The notes: generated from the sequence alone by a model not told the origin. 64,000 nucleotides of DNA from Apostichopus japonicus (GCF_037975245.1 NC_092576.1:45810111-45874110); one strand, 5' to 3'; counted from the stretch's first letter, positions 12,501 to 36,053 are shown. Made by a program: numbers and translations.

Positions 12501-15500
12501 CCGCAGCTCGTTGCAATTTGCCACAAAATTGTAAGACCAACATCTCAATTACGTTATGCATATAAATATTTGGTTCCAGTAGCACCGCCTTGCGTTACAA
12601 TATAGCTTTTATTGCTGAAAGTATTACGAATGTAACCCATAGCACCACGGCTATGATGTATTGCTATCTCGTTCTTTAGCGGATGCCTCTTGCTGTTTAT
12701 GTTGGAAGCTTAAGAAGAGAACATGATATAAAGTACTAGGCTATTATACCATACTGTTCAAAAGTAACCAGTACTAAGTAGGATTTTTGTTCCTTAGCTA
12801 TATTGAAACGTCATTAGTCAAATGCACTAATATGCTGTTACCATTTCATCTTCCATATATCAAGGGAGCCAGCCTACTGAAGAGCCATTAACTGATGCAA
12901 CCAATCCAGTACCTGTCATAATAGCAGTTGTCTTAGTCGTTGGGCTTCTTGTCATAGGTTTGGTGACGTTTTTAACCTGGAGAGGTAAGATCATGAAACT
13001 CAAATTACTGAACGGTTAGTTTCCTTAGTAAATGATTAGTCGTATTTCTAAACGGTTTGTTCTCAGTCCCTTAGACACACTCAGTAACATTTGCACTTGT
13101 CACAGACAAGTCCATGTACATCATAAAGCAAGATCGGATGTACGGAAGGAAACAAACCTTAGTGGAGCAAGAGCCTTATAGTAAGTAATGATGGATAGTG
13201 ACTTCGTTGAAGCAACCAGGTATAATATAAAGTATGAATATGTACCTACGATGAATATTGTTCTATTACATATTTACAGTATTTATTTAACATCTGACTG
13301 ATTTAAGTACCTTTTTCCATCTCTTTATAGTTTACTGTTCACGAAGTAAAGACCACGATGATGAAGAGGTAAGCTAATATTTGGGGCGAAATCGCAAATC
13401 AAATATATAATACATCGTTAATGTGGTGGCGATAATCACGGTGGTTGCATGAATACTGTTACAATTGCTGCAATGCTGTTGGTATAATGACATGCACTGT
13501 GTTATATGATATGTAGAAACGTGTATATGAATTTCAACGCCCATCGCTTATCATTATTTCCATGTCATCATATTGGTTCTTTGGTTCTTGGTGTTTTTGC
13601 TACTGAGGTAAAATTACCCTTCCCGTATAGCGTGAGGAACAAATATTGATCTTGTTTATGTTCTTATGTCCTCATTTAATATTTTACACCCTTCTCGCCG
13701 TTGTTGGTTATACCTGTTGACTATAAGTAATTTAATTTACATTTATATATATGTTTTATGTGTTGTTTGTTATTCGTTCCGTTCCTTTATTTCAGAAAAT
13801 GCCAATGATGAAGACTAAAGGTATATATGCATTTCTTTCGTCCAATTGTACTGTTGTTATATGCTATTAAGAATTAGATTAGACTTTAAGGAAATGACAT
13901 TTCGTTTGTAATATTTACTAAACTTCCGATCAGATTTGACTATGATTTCTTTATAAACCGATAGCTATGAGACATTATTTTATGAGCAGTGTATAATCGC
14001 ATTAAAACAAAAACATTTCTGTGCCAACAGAAAATATCAAGCTTGTATTAATCAACCTTCAACAGCAATTATTTTGTTTATATTTACAATATGATTGGTT
14101 ATCAAAAAGTAACCTTTAGTTGGTTTTGTCAAAGGTTAACTTCTATCCATATTTTTGTATTTTCAGATTTGAAAACAAAGTTAATAGAACAGTTGAAAGA
14201 GACCTACAACGTCATGTATTCGTCATTAAAACCAATTCCTTACTTAAAGAACAAGATGTATTCGGTGAACGAGTTATATGTCGAGGGCGGTATTGAATGC
14301 CTCTTGAGTGAACGTAGCACGGATAAAGTTGACAAGTGGGTCGACATCGAATCATATCAAAACATTTTCTCTGATCCGCGAATTCAGTCCAAGCGACGCA
14401 TCATTGAAGCTGAGCCTGGTTACGGTAAATCAACGCTGACCCTTCAGCTTGCCTACGAATGGTGTACGGCAGTCCCAAACTCACTGATGGAAAAGATCGA
14501 TCTACTTCTGATCTTCAAACTAAGACAAATGAAAGGGATTACTTCCATTTATGAAGCTACAAAACTATTGCTACTACCCAGGGAATCAAACATAGGTGTC
14601 AATGAAATCAAAGATATTCTCGCCGAGCTTTCGTCTGTGGTTATCATATTAGATGGATTCGATGAGTATCCTGACTATAACTCAGAGACCCAAACAGATA
14701 TTTTAGATATCCTGAAAAGACACATGTTTCAACACTTTGATGTTATTCTGACGACTAGGTCCTCTTTCCTGCCAAAAAGTTATGCCCCGCAGACAAAGCA
14801 CATCAGGTTGACTGGCTTTGACAAAGAAGCACAAGATAAATACCTACGCAGAGCCGTCACGGCCACCCAAGGAAAAGTCTCAGAGGAGGTTAAAGAGTGG
14901 TTGGAAGACAATCCTGTTCTCGCGGACTTGTGTCAGGCTCCACTCTTCTTCGCATTGTATGCTCATGCCAGTCAGGACCGTGAAAACCTCAAGAACTGCA
15001 ACTCTGCTACAGTGTTCTTTCGTTATATCGTGTCATGTATCAAAAGTCACACAACTGCAAAGAGCGACGATAACTATGTTAGTAAGATTGACCTCGTGAA
15101 CGATAATATTCTGAGTGAGGTAGCCTACCTAGACTTGACTCGAAGACGAATATTAAGCGATTGGAAGAGAGATGAACTAAGCAAGAAACTCGGGAAGGAT
15201 ACATTGGAGCAGTACGTCCAAGTCGGTATTCTACGTGAGGAAGAAACTATTCAAGTCTCCGATGTGCCGGGAACCTTGGCATCAGAGCATATCAAGCTAA
15301 CATCTGAAATAAGGTTTTATCATAAGTTGTTCAGTGAGTGGTATGCCGCTAATTATGTAGCGGATCGATTGGCGACTGCCTCTGTGACACAAGAAGAAGT
15401 ATCAGAAATTCTGGAAGACCTTGAACCGTCTACTTGTCAATATGTATACCGATTTGCCTGCGGATTGAACCCCGGAGCAGCCAAAGCTATCATAAACTAT

Positions 15501-17670
15501 CTTAAAGGTGTAGAGGGCGGCGATGAATTTGCTATCCTATGCATCCTTGAGCAGGGTGGTGCTGTCGATTACATCATAGATAATGTGACGGACATTTGTT
15601 CCCGTGAGATACAGATTGGGGCTCAGAATACACGACTGCTACAGAGATCCGTTGTGCAACTATTGGAGATTGCCACTGCTAAACAAGTAAGTATACATTA
15701 ATGCAGCATACGTTGATTAAATCGATCTAATGCACAATGCGATATACCATAAATATTAGTAGACGTGATAGCCATGGTATGCATGAAAAATATCCCAATG
15801 GTGATACTTTCGACAATTCATTTAAATAGTTTCAACTAATTTTATGGATTATTTACAAGTTAAGATTCTTCATCATATTTTATTTCTGATGTCCCAGATT
15901 CCTGTCTTCCGATTGTTGCTTAGCGATTCTCTGAAATCCGTGAATGTGCGCAACAGTGAAATTGTATTGAAAAGCGACCTTCGATTGCCCATACTGAATA
16001 CCTTGAAGGCGCTCTGGCTAGACATAACTGGATGTCGACTGCAACCTGAGGATTTCACTGGTGTATTCCAATACAGTCTGAAATGCGAAAGCTTGAAAAC
16101 TATTACGTGAGTGAATATTGTGGAAACAAGGTTGCTGTTTTTTGGGCTTAAGTACCAATGGTTCATTGAGTTGTATATATTTTATATTTTGATATTATAC
16201 ATACTATTTCTAGTAAGATCCATCCTTTTCTGTTGACAGTTTTTCAAATTGCCTGGCTCCTGTGACATACGGCGACTCCACTGTTATGGCAGACTTAAAA
16301 CAAAGAAACATCAAAGGTTTGTTTTTATATATTCCCCAATCTATATTAAGCAGTTGGTATGCCTTTTCCCAAATGTAGTTCCACCTTCTTTCCACATAGC
16401 CAGTATGGCAATGTCTTTATCGCGAAAATTTAATAGAGACTACTAAATCTGTGGACATCTTTATCCACAATGTGCTTTGACAAAAGTTGTTAGTATTACC
16501 CATATACATGAGTCTCTTGCGAATATTTTTTGTATGTCAGTTTTAATTTACACTGGGTTAATTCAATATCCTAATACAGACGTCAGTTTATGGTAACCAC
16601 ACAATACCTTTCCTGGATATCTTCATGTATTCATATATCAACTACACGGTTGCTTTAATTTCAGTTCAATGGTATCCCTCTGTGATCGGTTATCGGCTTG
16701 ACCTTTCTAATGGATTTTGGAAGGTAAGGATTTAAATTATCGACAGAATTAATCAATCAAGTTCTCGTCAGTAAAGCATACAAACTAATAATTTGATGTC
16801 CTGTTTCTGTATGAACTAGATTGACACATTGTGTTTTACATGCATCGCCCTCATATAATGGACAAATGTTATTAATGTTGATTACCTACCCCTCATGTGT
16901 CTTCTTACATCTTCCTCTTACTGTATAGGACAAGAATGGTACTTCACAACTGACGCAATCGGAATACCTGAAGGAGGTATATTCGTCTCTTCTTTTCATG
17001 TAACATACCGTGCTAATTATTCACGTGATTGTCACGTGCTTGTCAGTTATCTGAATTGTATTTACTAATACACTTGAGCTTAGTCAGCTACCGATCATAT
17101 CAATAGTACCTTTGTAGAGAACACACCAATGAGAAGTTACGTGGAACGCTAAAGGAGCTGCTATCTATTCTAAGTTAAAATTTTAATAATCACATGAATA
17201 TTTAAACTGCATATGTAAATAGTTTAGCACATCATTCGAACTACTATAGCACAATATAACTCTAGACGGGTCTATGACCAGCATTTGGTCACCTTCTGCA
17301 CCTTTCATTTCTCGTAAATCGTTATGGTTATTACCGTCTTATATTATGTTGTTCTCTGCAGGTGTCTACATTTAATGATACCTATAATTCCAGGTGAGTT
17401 AATATTACGACATCTTATATCTATAGTTCTAGAAATTAATTAACATTGTGACGGATGTCACCCAACATTGATATATATATTTAGTTCCTTACCTAGCCAT
17501 ACTCTGCTGATAAAATAAATTTAAGTTTTCGTCTTAGTTCTGTTCTAGTTTATTTTTATTTTCACTGTGATCGTCTGAATAAATCGAAAGAAATATCAAG
17601 TTAAAGTTACTTTAGTTGACCACAAAATAACCATTTCTTTTCTAATATCTTTCTTTTCTTTCGAAGATGA
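9515..17670 (+). CDS. Gene B: Ig-ectodomain transmembrane NACHT receptor, complete
   Basis: Fifteen exons: 9515-9572, 9926-10246, 10511-11167, 11656-12003, 12865-12984, 13106-13180, 13331-13368, 13796-13820, 14167-15686, 15898-16106, 16240-16316, 16665-16723, 16929-16976, 17362-17393, 17667-17670. Phases agree throughout and the sum is 3591 nt (1196 residues). Signal peptide about 1-20; a V-like domain (20-127); a two-Ig exon (127-346); a fourth Ig (346-462); one helix about 477-500 (PVIIAVVLVVGLLVIGLVTF); a short tail with tyrosines (KSMYIIKQ, EPYI); NACHT exon 548-1054 with Walker A EPGYGKST near 631-637, Walker B ILDGFDEYP near 708-716, sensor TTRSS and winged-helix motif FYHKLFSEWYAANYV near 931; then a C-terminal module whose first exon is LRR-like. 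Predicted type I membrane protein with an intracellular signalling ATPase (NACHTs of this family oligomerise with ATP). No death-fold domain is seen between membrane and NACHT. The last two exons are least certain. Paralogue of D; head to head with A. Confidence 0.85.
14167..15686 (+). CDS. Gene B NACHT exon
   Basis: A single 1520-nt exon (phase 1 in, phase 0 out) entered at TTTTCAG/ATTTG and left at CAA/GTAAGT; an upstream in-frame ATG at 14091 is intronic. It encodes an approximately 80-residue pre-NACHT segment (KPIPYL, YSVNELYVEGGIE), the P-loop (GYGKST), Walker B (DGFDE), sensor (TTRSS) and winged-helix region (FYHKLFSEWYAANY), all with canonical residues, so nucleotide binding is expected to be intact. 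Confidence 0.93.
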
Positions 17671-17936
17671 AAAGATAAAACTTGAACATAATTCTTTGTT
17701 CATGGTTGAAGTTACAAGGAACGTGAAGAAACTACAACAAGGCTAACACTGTATTAGTAACAGACTGTAAAAGAATGTTTAACTTGCACACCTTGAACTA
17801 TAAAGAGAAAGCAATATGACGGCGGCGTCCTTTTGTCTCATGTATTGAAAACAGTATCGAGAGCTAAATGACCTCAGAACAGGGGTACACTAGCCTTGGA
17901 GAAAGACACGTCACCGCAAGAGCGATGAGACAAGAC

Positions 17937-17942
17937 AATAAA
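17937..17942 (+). promoter_or_regulatory. Candidate polyadenylation signal of gene B
   Basis: AATAAA about 270 nt after the proposed stop of gene B; position-based assignment only. Confidence 0.35.
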
Positions 17943-18902
17943 TCAAGCATGGGGTTACGACACACACAACCTTAATTTCATCACACGAAAGATGTTTACG
18001 GTCTTCCGCAATTGATGTTTGATGTAATTAATTATTTTGCTAAGAAACAGTGGAACGATGCAAAAGCAAAACATGTTTACAATTCTACGTTATGTACAAT
18101 CCAATCTTTATTGAACGTTCAGGTCACGTGGTATGATGAAAAGATACGAATACTCTACTATGCATTTATATAATTTTTATTATAAATTATATTTATTGAT
18201 TAAGTGATCTACTGAATAATGTATGATTAGTTGATAAGATCACTGTTAATGCAACTTTGATAATGAATGATTCATTAGAAATCTTTTCATTTGTTGGTTA
18301 TTCAATATTGTACTGTCCTTATAGTTAAGTCATTTGCACATGAATGAAGTAAAAGATTTATTTGAATTGTTACTAACATATTTAGAAGGTCAAAACTTTC
18401 ATGAATTTTTTTATTCAAGTTGCTTAGCTGAAGCATTGAATCTTACAGTCGAAGGTAATTATGTGCTTCTATAAACAATCAATCCACTTACTTTTGTTTG
18501 ATTTGTTTGCAGACAAAGAGATTTTTGTTGTTGAAGTGAATCGAAAATTAGAAAACGTATGGCTGGATTTAAGACTCTTCTTGAAAACAACCAAGAAAAG
18601 AAACGAAAGAGGAAGAAAGAAACATATTCTTTGAAACTAATTTTGATTGTTTAATGATCAATTTAGAGTTTATTGTTTTATATGTGGCATAACGTTATAT
18701 TTCTGTCCTTTGACAGAAACAGAAAATAGAGCTCTGTAAAAGAGAAAATTGAATAAAGTAGGTTCTATGAAAGGTAAAGTTCTATTAAAGATAAATTACA
18801 GCTCCGACGGTACAATTTCAATATGTCTGTGTCTGTGCACTTACATTTCAACGTTGGGTCATTCCTAGATACATCAAGTATCTTGTTTTTTTTTGCAAGT
18901 GC

Positions 18903-18906
<4 letters not shown>

Positions 18907-18933
<27 letters not shown>

Positions 18934-18977
18934 CGTGTATGGGTGTGTGTGCGTGTGTGTGTGTGTAATTGAAATCG

Positions 18978-19013
<36 letters not shown>

Positions 19014-19042
19014 CGTGTGTGTGTGTGTGTGCGTGTGTGTGT
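18907..19042. repeat. TA/TG dinucleotide microsatellite
   Basis: Two blocks of (TA)n followed by (TG)n with CG interruptions, each ending in GTAATTGAAATCGTA, so the block itself is duplicated. Confidence 0.9.
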
Positions 19043-19094
19043 AATTGAAATCGTAGTGAGTTGGAAAATCCAGAACAGTGAAACAACTTCCAGC

Positions 19095-19164
19095 CTCCAC
19101 CGAGATTCGAACCCGGGCCTCTCGCTTTATTTGCGGGCACCCAAACCACTAGGCTATGGACGCT
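19095..19164 (-). mobile_element. tRNA-derived SINE head (copy 1)
   Basis: On the minus strand, a tRNA-like sequence with an A box TAGCCTAGTGG (19146-19156) and a B box GGTTCGAATCTC (19102-19113). Flanking sequence (GCGTCCATAG and a TGTATGTCCAGA segment) is shared with copy 2, which argues for a dispersed element rather than a functional tRNA gene. The anticodon arm is imperfect. Confidence 0.65.
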
Positions 19165-19384
19165 GATTGTATGTCCAGAAGTTCAACACCTGTAAGAAAG
19201 GTCGTAATTCTCCTTTAGGCGTTTGCCACCTGTATCGAACAATACTAGTTCTGTTTTGGTGACATATTTCCTCAAATCAGATCAAAATGATGCTAACCAA
19301 CTGAAAATCATTTGTATTCCTAAAGCCGGATCTCGAAAGAGATACTTTGAACAGACTTTGTTAATGAAATGGAGGTAAACGACC

Positions 19385-19452
19385 CCGCGCCTCCCGCTTT
19401 ATATGCGGACACCCTAACCACTGGGCTATGGACGCTGTTTGTATGTCCAGAG
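19385..19452 (-). mobile_element. tRNA-derived SINE head (copy 2, truncated)
   Basis: Minus-strand copy of the same head with A box TAGCCCAGTGG and a good anticodon-type stem (CCGC/GCGG around ATATAAA). The B box is lost. The same TGTATGTCCAGA flank as copy 1 marks it as the same family. Confidence 0.6.
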
Positions 19453-21995
19453 GTATATATATATATAGATATAAATATATATATAATATATAGATATATA
19501 TTTATGGGCCTAAATACATTACATGTTTGGTAACATGGCGAGGCTTGTAAATGAATAAATTATAAAAACAATGAAACTATTACTGCAGACGGGATCGATA
19601 TTATCATTTATGATAAAACGGCTTCACCGTAGAAACAAATTTAGCAAAATAATATGTCTATATAAATGTGATATATGCAATATTAGAAATAAAACAAAAT
19701 TTATGTTTACAAACAGACTCTTGAAATATATTTATTAGAATAACTACAAGTAATTTCAGTAAAGTAATACAGTAGGCCGGGTTGGGGTTGGGTGGAGGGG
19801 TTAGGAGTTGAATTTCAGAAGGGGGCAAAATCTTACGATTAATTTGCGTTTGTTTTTAGGATATTTATGTTAATAGGGGGCTTGCATCGGTAACTTTCTT
19901 CTCCAACCTTGGAAATAGATCGATTTCGCAGACAAAGAATATGGTTTGCGAAACATATAATGGGTAAGGATTATCAAGAATATGGTTAGTATATGATACT
20001 CTAAATTGAATGAAGCGTCATGTACTCTCTGCCTGCCTTAATTATATATGCATTAACAATATCATGTAATGCAATTGCATGTTTTTAATGGGTATAACTA
20101 TAGATTTACCCTAGCGTCAGTTAGGTCAATCATTTGGTAAGTCATTTGCGACCATATTCCTCCTACCATCCCCCCTTCCGACCCCTCCCAAACAAACCCC
20201 ACCTCCCCTCCCTGCTGCACTCCACACACTCCCACTATCTCTTTTTCTATCCTGTTCCAACTCCCACCAACGTTCGTTGTGTAACAGTTCATTTCGATCA
20301 TATTTAGATGTGTAGAGTAGTCAGTGCACTGTATTTGCAATGATAGTGAAAGAAGTTTGTTTCAATAGACAAGCCTTCCTTAATACATAACACTTGAACT
20401 ATAAAGATGACAGTCAGACTGTAAAAAACACTTCAGAAGTTATTGTTTGTTCTTTAACAATATATTTATAGTAGTTGTGAGGACCCTGATCTATTAACCT
20501 TTAACGGATATTTATGACTCTACCTCAACCAAGATTTAATATCAAGAGCAGGTATTAACGTTCAGTTTAGAGTGGCGCACTGCAAGGGAATGTAAACACA
20601 TGTACAGCGGAGAGCAATTCTTTACACTGATAAAAGAAATATTATCATCATGCAAGGCAAAGTTCATTGGTTTTGATGACGGCTGCGATGCGTGGCTTGA
20701 TATGTGCTATCGTCACGCACAACAGCATATTGCTTGCTCTTCGGATTCATCATAAAAGAAAATCTTAAAATTTAGAACGGTTCTCATTTGCAAGTAACTT
20801 ATCGCATTGTAATACTTATCTGTAATGTAGCATATATAGTCAAATTCACTCACCAGCTCATGCACCCTTAGAAACTTCGTAGAACAGGAACCTTTTGTTA
20901 AGATAAGAAACTGACAGTGCACACGTATATGGATTTTGCTGGTTGGATGTTCAAGTGTAATAAACTGTATGCTTACTGAAATTGTTTCTGACAATTATAT
21001 GTCATCGAATAACAGCGTAGGATGTTTGTGCCTTGTTGACTAAAGAGTGAGATAAAAGCGTTCAAGATTCCCTCCTCTCATGGTTAAAACTTTACATGGT
21101 CACATTACGTAAACATGAAATTGCCATGATTTACCAGTAAGTCAATTATTCGGTAAGTGGCTTTCATTGCATATAGACGTCTATATGCTCCATACATCGC
21201 ATGAGGATTAGTGTATAAATCAAGAAGAACATTATATGAAATATACCAACTGGAAGTAGCAGTTTGGTTTCGAAATTTAAAAGCGACTGAGCCCATCGTG
21301 TTGTGGTTGCCTTATAGCGTACAGTATACTAAAGTCACGGTCCCAGCCCTAACATAAACACAGAGGCGTGTGTATCAGTCAACGTATCAGGACTGCGATT
21401 GTGTAGGCCTACAAAGCATATATTGCGAGAGTGGGAAGGCTGCTTCTACCGCCATTTTGATCAAAACAAACTAAGCGTAAAGATTAATTGAGAAGACAAA
21501 GAGAATAAAAAAAAAGTAGAAGCAATACACAATACATTGAATCACGTGCTCAAAAGTATTTCAGATTAGGAAAGTATGTACAATTAAAATAAAAAGTGCA
21601 TAAAACACAATTATTTTAGTTTTACACGAGATTGCAGCAATCTGCTTGTAAATCAGAACACTGTTCTTGTATGTTAATACATGCATGTTATATAGTAACA
21701 TAAAACATAATATATGGTATGCTAATGAGGCAATGATTATATTCCCCAAAAATATGTTCTTAATAATAAAAATAATAACTGTGAGATATTACATGATGTA
21801 CGTCAGATGCATCTCTCATAGGTACTTTGCTGTGACGTTTCGTATAGTTTATATCTGCATAACTTACCACAGATAATAATGCAATAATATTTACAGTCAA
21901 GCTCTGTTTGTCCAATAACCTATTATATATGTGTTATTATGTATAGTATTGGCAAAATATCGCATACGTCATGTTTTCCGATATCCGGTCAGAAA

Positions 21996-22001
21996 TTTAT
22001 T
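21996..22001 (-). promoter_or_regulatory. Candidate polyadenylation signal of gene D
   Basis: AATAAA on the minus strand about 310 nt after the proposed stop of gene D; tentative. Confidence 0.3.
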
Positions 22002-22308
22002 AATCGATTTTAGGTTGGAGATAATCATTGCTGACCTCAAAACTGCATAAGTAGTACTTAAACAATATTGATAAATATAGTAGAAGAGAAAATTATGAAA
22101 CGATAATGACTGATTTGGTGTAACGCGCCTGAAGGAGCGTATGTGCGTTATTCTACCAAACGGTGTCACATTTCAAGAGTAATGTGTACGATAAAAGGCA
22201 AAAGCCAGAAATATTCTTGAACAGGCCACTGTATCCGCTGCTTGTACACTAATTGTATGATGGTCCCTTTGTAAGTTTTCCTGTTGACGTCATGATAGCC
22301 TGGTTTGC

Positions 22309-31778
<9,470 letters not shown>

Positions 31779-32565
31779 CTTTGTAGGCTGGCTTTGGAAT
31801 CAAATGAAACTTCGTAGATATTCAAATATCGAAATATAATGTTTCATATTATGTATGTGCAACCCAATACCGATTACAAACTTTGGTATTTGAAATATAC
31901 AGGATTTGTTTACTTTCGTTTTGAAAGTTAAACAATAACTATTCAAAGTCCATATACCAGGACTGATATTGCATTTAGCTATCTGACTAGCGATTTCGAC
32001 CACTGTGTCCTAGGAATTCACCTGTAGTGGCCATTATATGGGCATATTAAGACCAGAACATTGTTTCATTACTATCCGCGCATAGATACATGCAACAGTG
32101 CATAGATCTAGCTACAATATGTTATATTGTAAATGCTGAGATATATTGCAGCCAGTCTACGTGGAAGTAATACCCTAAAGACGGCAAGTGCATTTCATGG
32201 ATACATTATCAGCAGGCAAAGCATGAGATACAGCCAAAGCATTGGCCATTAAGAATATGATATTGGAGTATTACGGGCAGTGTATGTATGTTATATACGA
32301 CCAGTATATGTATATATTATACTGCCAAGATATATCACACTGTCGGTATTACAACCACTTTATGTTGCTATTAAATCCATTGGGGATGATTATTACGGTA
32401 ATGTCATTGAACTATTATGGATTGGTTATTGCTTTAGTTCTGCCGCTTTCATTATATGATAAACTTTGACTAAAGTTGAAATTTACAGTCTTGTTCAAAG
32501 CCAAGCTCTCTCACACGACTTTAAAACTTAAGCCTAGTTATTGTTAATTTGTCACACCCACACTC

Positions 32566-32815
32566 CAAAGTGTGCATTTCTCCTGGGGCACAACATCCAC
32601 GTGCCCCCCAAGGGACTTCCCTCAGGATGCAGTCAGACACAAACCTGCGCACTCAACTATATTTACAAGTTACCTCGCAAGTCCCCATTTATACACCTGG
32701 GTGAAGAGAGGCAATGGACATAAAGTGTCTTTCCCAAGGAACATCTTCATGGTCTGGCCAGGACTCGAACCTGCAATCCTTAGATCACAAGTCCGCTGCC
32801 TTAACCACTTGTATA
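32566..32815 (-). mobile_element. tRNA-derived SINE
   Basis: On the minus strand, a tRNA-like head with A-box region AGTGGTTAAGG (32799-32809) and B box GGTTCGAGTCC (about 32761-32771), followed by a body with CACCCAGGTGTATAAATGGG, a central block common in invertebrate SINEs. A different family from the heads near 19.1-19.4 kb. The 3' end is approximate. Confidence 0.7.
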
Positions 32816-33370
32816 TCATACAATAGCATATAATAAAAACAGACGGACTAATGTTCACGTCAATAAAATATGAGTAATATAAATGTGGAATACCATTTGT
32901 TATCTTGTTGTTAAAGTGTTTAAGACATATGAGTCTACATAGTCAGGCATTATGACATTCCCTTCAATCCCCATGTATAGGTTTCTCCTGCTGTAAGAAG
33001 AACTTCCAAAACTTTTTTATTTATTTTTATTTCTGTACAATAAAGCTGCCACAATAGTAAAATGGACGTGGTGCCGTGTGCTCAGAGGGTACAATATTAA
33101 TAATTGCGGAACAACATTTGTTGTTATCTTGTTGGTAACATTTTTAAGACATATACATACTAATTAGACACAATCACAATTCCCTTCATCCCACCAAAAG
33201 TATGCTCTAGCTGTAAGTTGAGAAACCTATAAAATGCAATAAACTAGCCAACATGAAATCATGTTCATGAATGATTGTGTTTAGAATGTACTAAGAACAC
33301 AATACGAATAGTGTACATAATCCTGTTCATGTTTTGATAAATATGTTAAGGAACCTTTAATGTGTCAATT

Positions 33371-33471
<101 letters not shown>

Positions 33472-36053
33472 CACTGTTGCAAAGACGTTATATCTTTTAA
33501 TAGCTTCAATATGTAATAAATGTGTTATTTCGCGCTAAACGCGGTGACATATTTTGTAATAGTTCACGTTGTTCCCCGGTAAGCATACACCTAACACTTA
33601 AAGGACACTTTACCAACATAATGCGAGTTCATAGCTTCTTACTATGAAATCGGCGCCAACAAGAATAGTTCCTAAAAGTATATGTACAGTAATGGTAAAA
33701 TTCAACGATAACATTATTTCCAGCTTTTGTTGTACATTTTAACAATATAAATGCACTAACTAACATGAACAGCTAGTAAAATACATTTGATATCAAACAG
33801 AGTTACGAAACTGCCAAGAGTAATGATTCTGCTATCCGGTACGAGTTCAGGATAGGCAAAGACAGTCTTAACCTTCATTATAAGAGTGATAATCAAAATG
33901 GAGGTAACGGTCACGTGACGTCGATCCACGTAACTTCTACTGAATCGGGTGATTCAGCACTGGTATAAAAATATTAAACTTAACGTTATTACGATCAGTA
34001 TTAATTAAACTCACCTTTACGTTAGACAGAAGTAAATGATGCTTGGCATATAAGGCAATGATCTCATTTTTCAGGATTCTCTGCCATCAAACTGTCTTGG
34101 CTATTTATACACACGCCCTGTTTTACCGTTATGACAGACGACTAGTTTATGCGTGCAGTGTGTAACCGAGAGTAGGTGTATATAACACAGACTTGACTTT
34201 GATCATCTTATCTGTACTAACCAATCGGGTCGTTTAAAGCTTTACGAATATTTTACTATTTAAACAATAATGATAGCAAAGTCCACAAAACTCACAGTTG
34301 GTCTAATGCTGTTATGAAAATGAGCGACTACTGGCAGACTATGTACCCTCCACCAGTGTATATTCCTAAGTATATGGTCTGTAAAATGAGTATAAGAAAG
34401 TTTATACATTTCTACACGAAGTATTTAATATGAAGATGTCTATACGTATTGCATGTTTGCAACATATCGTGGAGAATTAAAAAAATAATTGCACTTTTAC
34501 AATACGATTTTTTAAGCTCCACTGCAGCAAATTGCTCTTTTGCGTTTATCATCACGTGATTTTATTTGGACCAATGACAGCAGAGCATTTTTGTGCATTA
34601 TCCTTTGAAGCTAGGAGGGCAATATTCTTTCTGTGGGTGGTTGAAGTGCAGTTATCTAATAAACTTGTTGACGTCACTTAAGATAAGTCTCTACGTCTAC
34701 ATTTCGGGATATATCTATTGATTGTGAATGTAAAAACGTTGAATTTCGATGAGCTGTGGTTAAAAAAGTCATTAAAAGAAATTGATTAAAATGTAACTAC
34801 TTGGAGGCATATAAGCCACATTGTTGCTAATGTACGTCAGGCCTCTTGTAGGCAGATGCGGAATTGCCTTATGGTTAACGGATTTACAGCCAACGTGTTG
34901 TTGCGTTCGAGCAGCCATCAGATAAGACTACCAATTGTTGTTGGAAGGGTTGCACTTAGTCATGTTTATTCATATTGTAATTTTATGGTATAGGTTTAGC
35001 TTTTTAAATGTGCAATGATTACTTCTACTCTAGATATTCAAGGTAAACATTGTCTAAACGCAATCAATATTTAATGTTAAAGACAATCACAATACCTTGA
35101 GTCCTAGAGTCCCCCCCCCCCCCCCCTTCCAACCAATTCTTTACATCTTGACACATGTTACAGAGAATAAGCACATAAACAATTCAAACGTTGACAAAAG
35201 TTTCAAACCAAACTATACCTCTGTCTATTAACACGTAAATGTAAATCGTCATGATTGTGTGGTTATTGTCTATAGCTTTGAGGTTGGACAGTCGATATCG
35301 GCATCGATTTGATCATTCTTACATTGATAATACTGGTATTAACATGTATAAATATGGAACTAAGACTTGTTTCAAGATTCTATGGTTTCAGTATTTTGAG
35401 CATGCCCACGGCTTTCTATATGAAACAATAGCTTTGAACTATTGTAGTCGGCTTCACAATACATGGACTATTTCGATATAACAAATGATCAATAAAAATG
35501 CAAGGGACAAGCATTGTTTCGTTACAATAGACCCACTTATATTTAAATAATGCAGTTTCGTTTTAAAGTTCAATATAAGTAACATCATTGGAAATAACGG
35601 TTATGGTGCAAGTTTTTACGAGGACTTTCACTTTAGTTTTTTTTTTCACTTTAGTTTTTTTTTTCATTAAGATTTGGCACAAGCAGTGAAGCACTATACC
35701 GCGAACCAAGCAGACGTGTAAAGTCAGTGTACATTGTATAAATGTTGTATGGTGTCAGCAAGTACTGTAACTATTAACTTTATAATTCATTATTCAGTAA
35801 CCAGTCACGTGGTTTCCAAGGATTGTCACCGATTTGTCCAGAATTGTTGTAATGTTTTCTTCCAAACAGCCATTAACAAGCTGATCTTGCATGAATCATG
35901 TTATTGTCTGTTTTGTCAGAATATGCTATGTTTTTCTCAAAATGTTTTAAATTGAATAAGCGTGCAATGTTTTGTCAAGATTGCTGCACCGAATTATTAA
36001 TGCCAATCTATCAAACGATCTAATCGCCAAGATTCCATTCATATTCTCGTACG

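Larger units (their letters stand above)
17671..22308. other. Convergent intergenic centre between B and D, repeat-rich
   Basis: Lies between the 3' ends of the two Ig-NACHT genes and contains the mirror axis of the inverted duplication. It holds an AATAAA at 17937-17942, a TA/TG microsatellite, two tRNA-like SINE heads, a TA-rich tract (about 19455-19505) and C/T-rich sequence near 20155-20260. No gene is supported here. Confidence 0.6.

Noticed and set aside
14091-14166. ATG at 14091 as the start of a separate cytosolic NACHT gene B.
   Set aside because: An acceptor at 14165-14166 in the phase expected from the upstream tail exons, the same in D and E, makes this stretch intron.
19095-19164. 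Functional tRNA gene on the minus strand.
   Set aside because: Imperfect arms and a second degraded copy with the same flank 280 bp away point to a SINE.
18765-19166. Open frames on both strands across the TG/TA repeats.
   Set aside because: Low-complexity translation of a microsatellite (THTHTH, YIYIYI).
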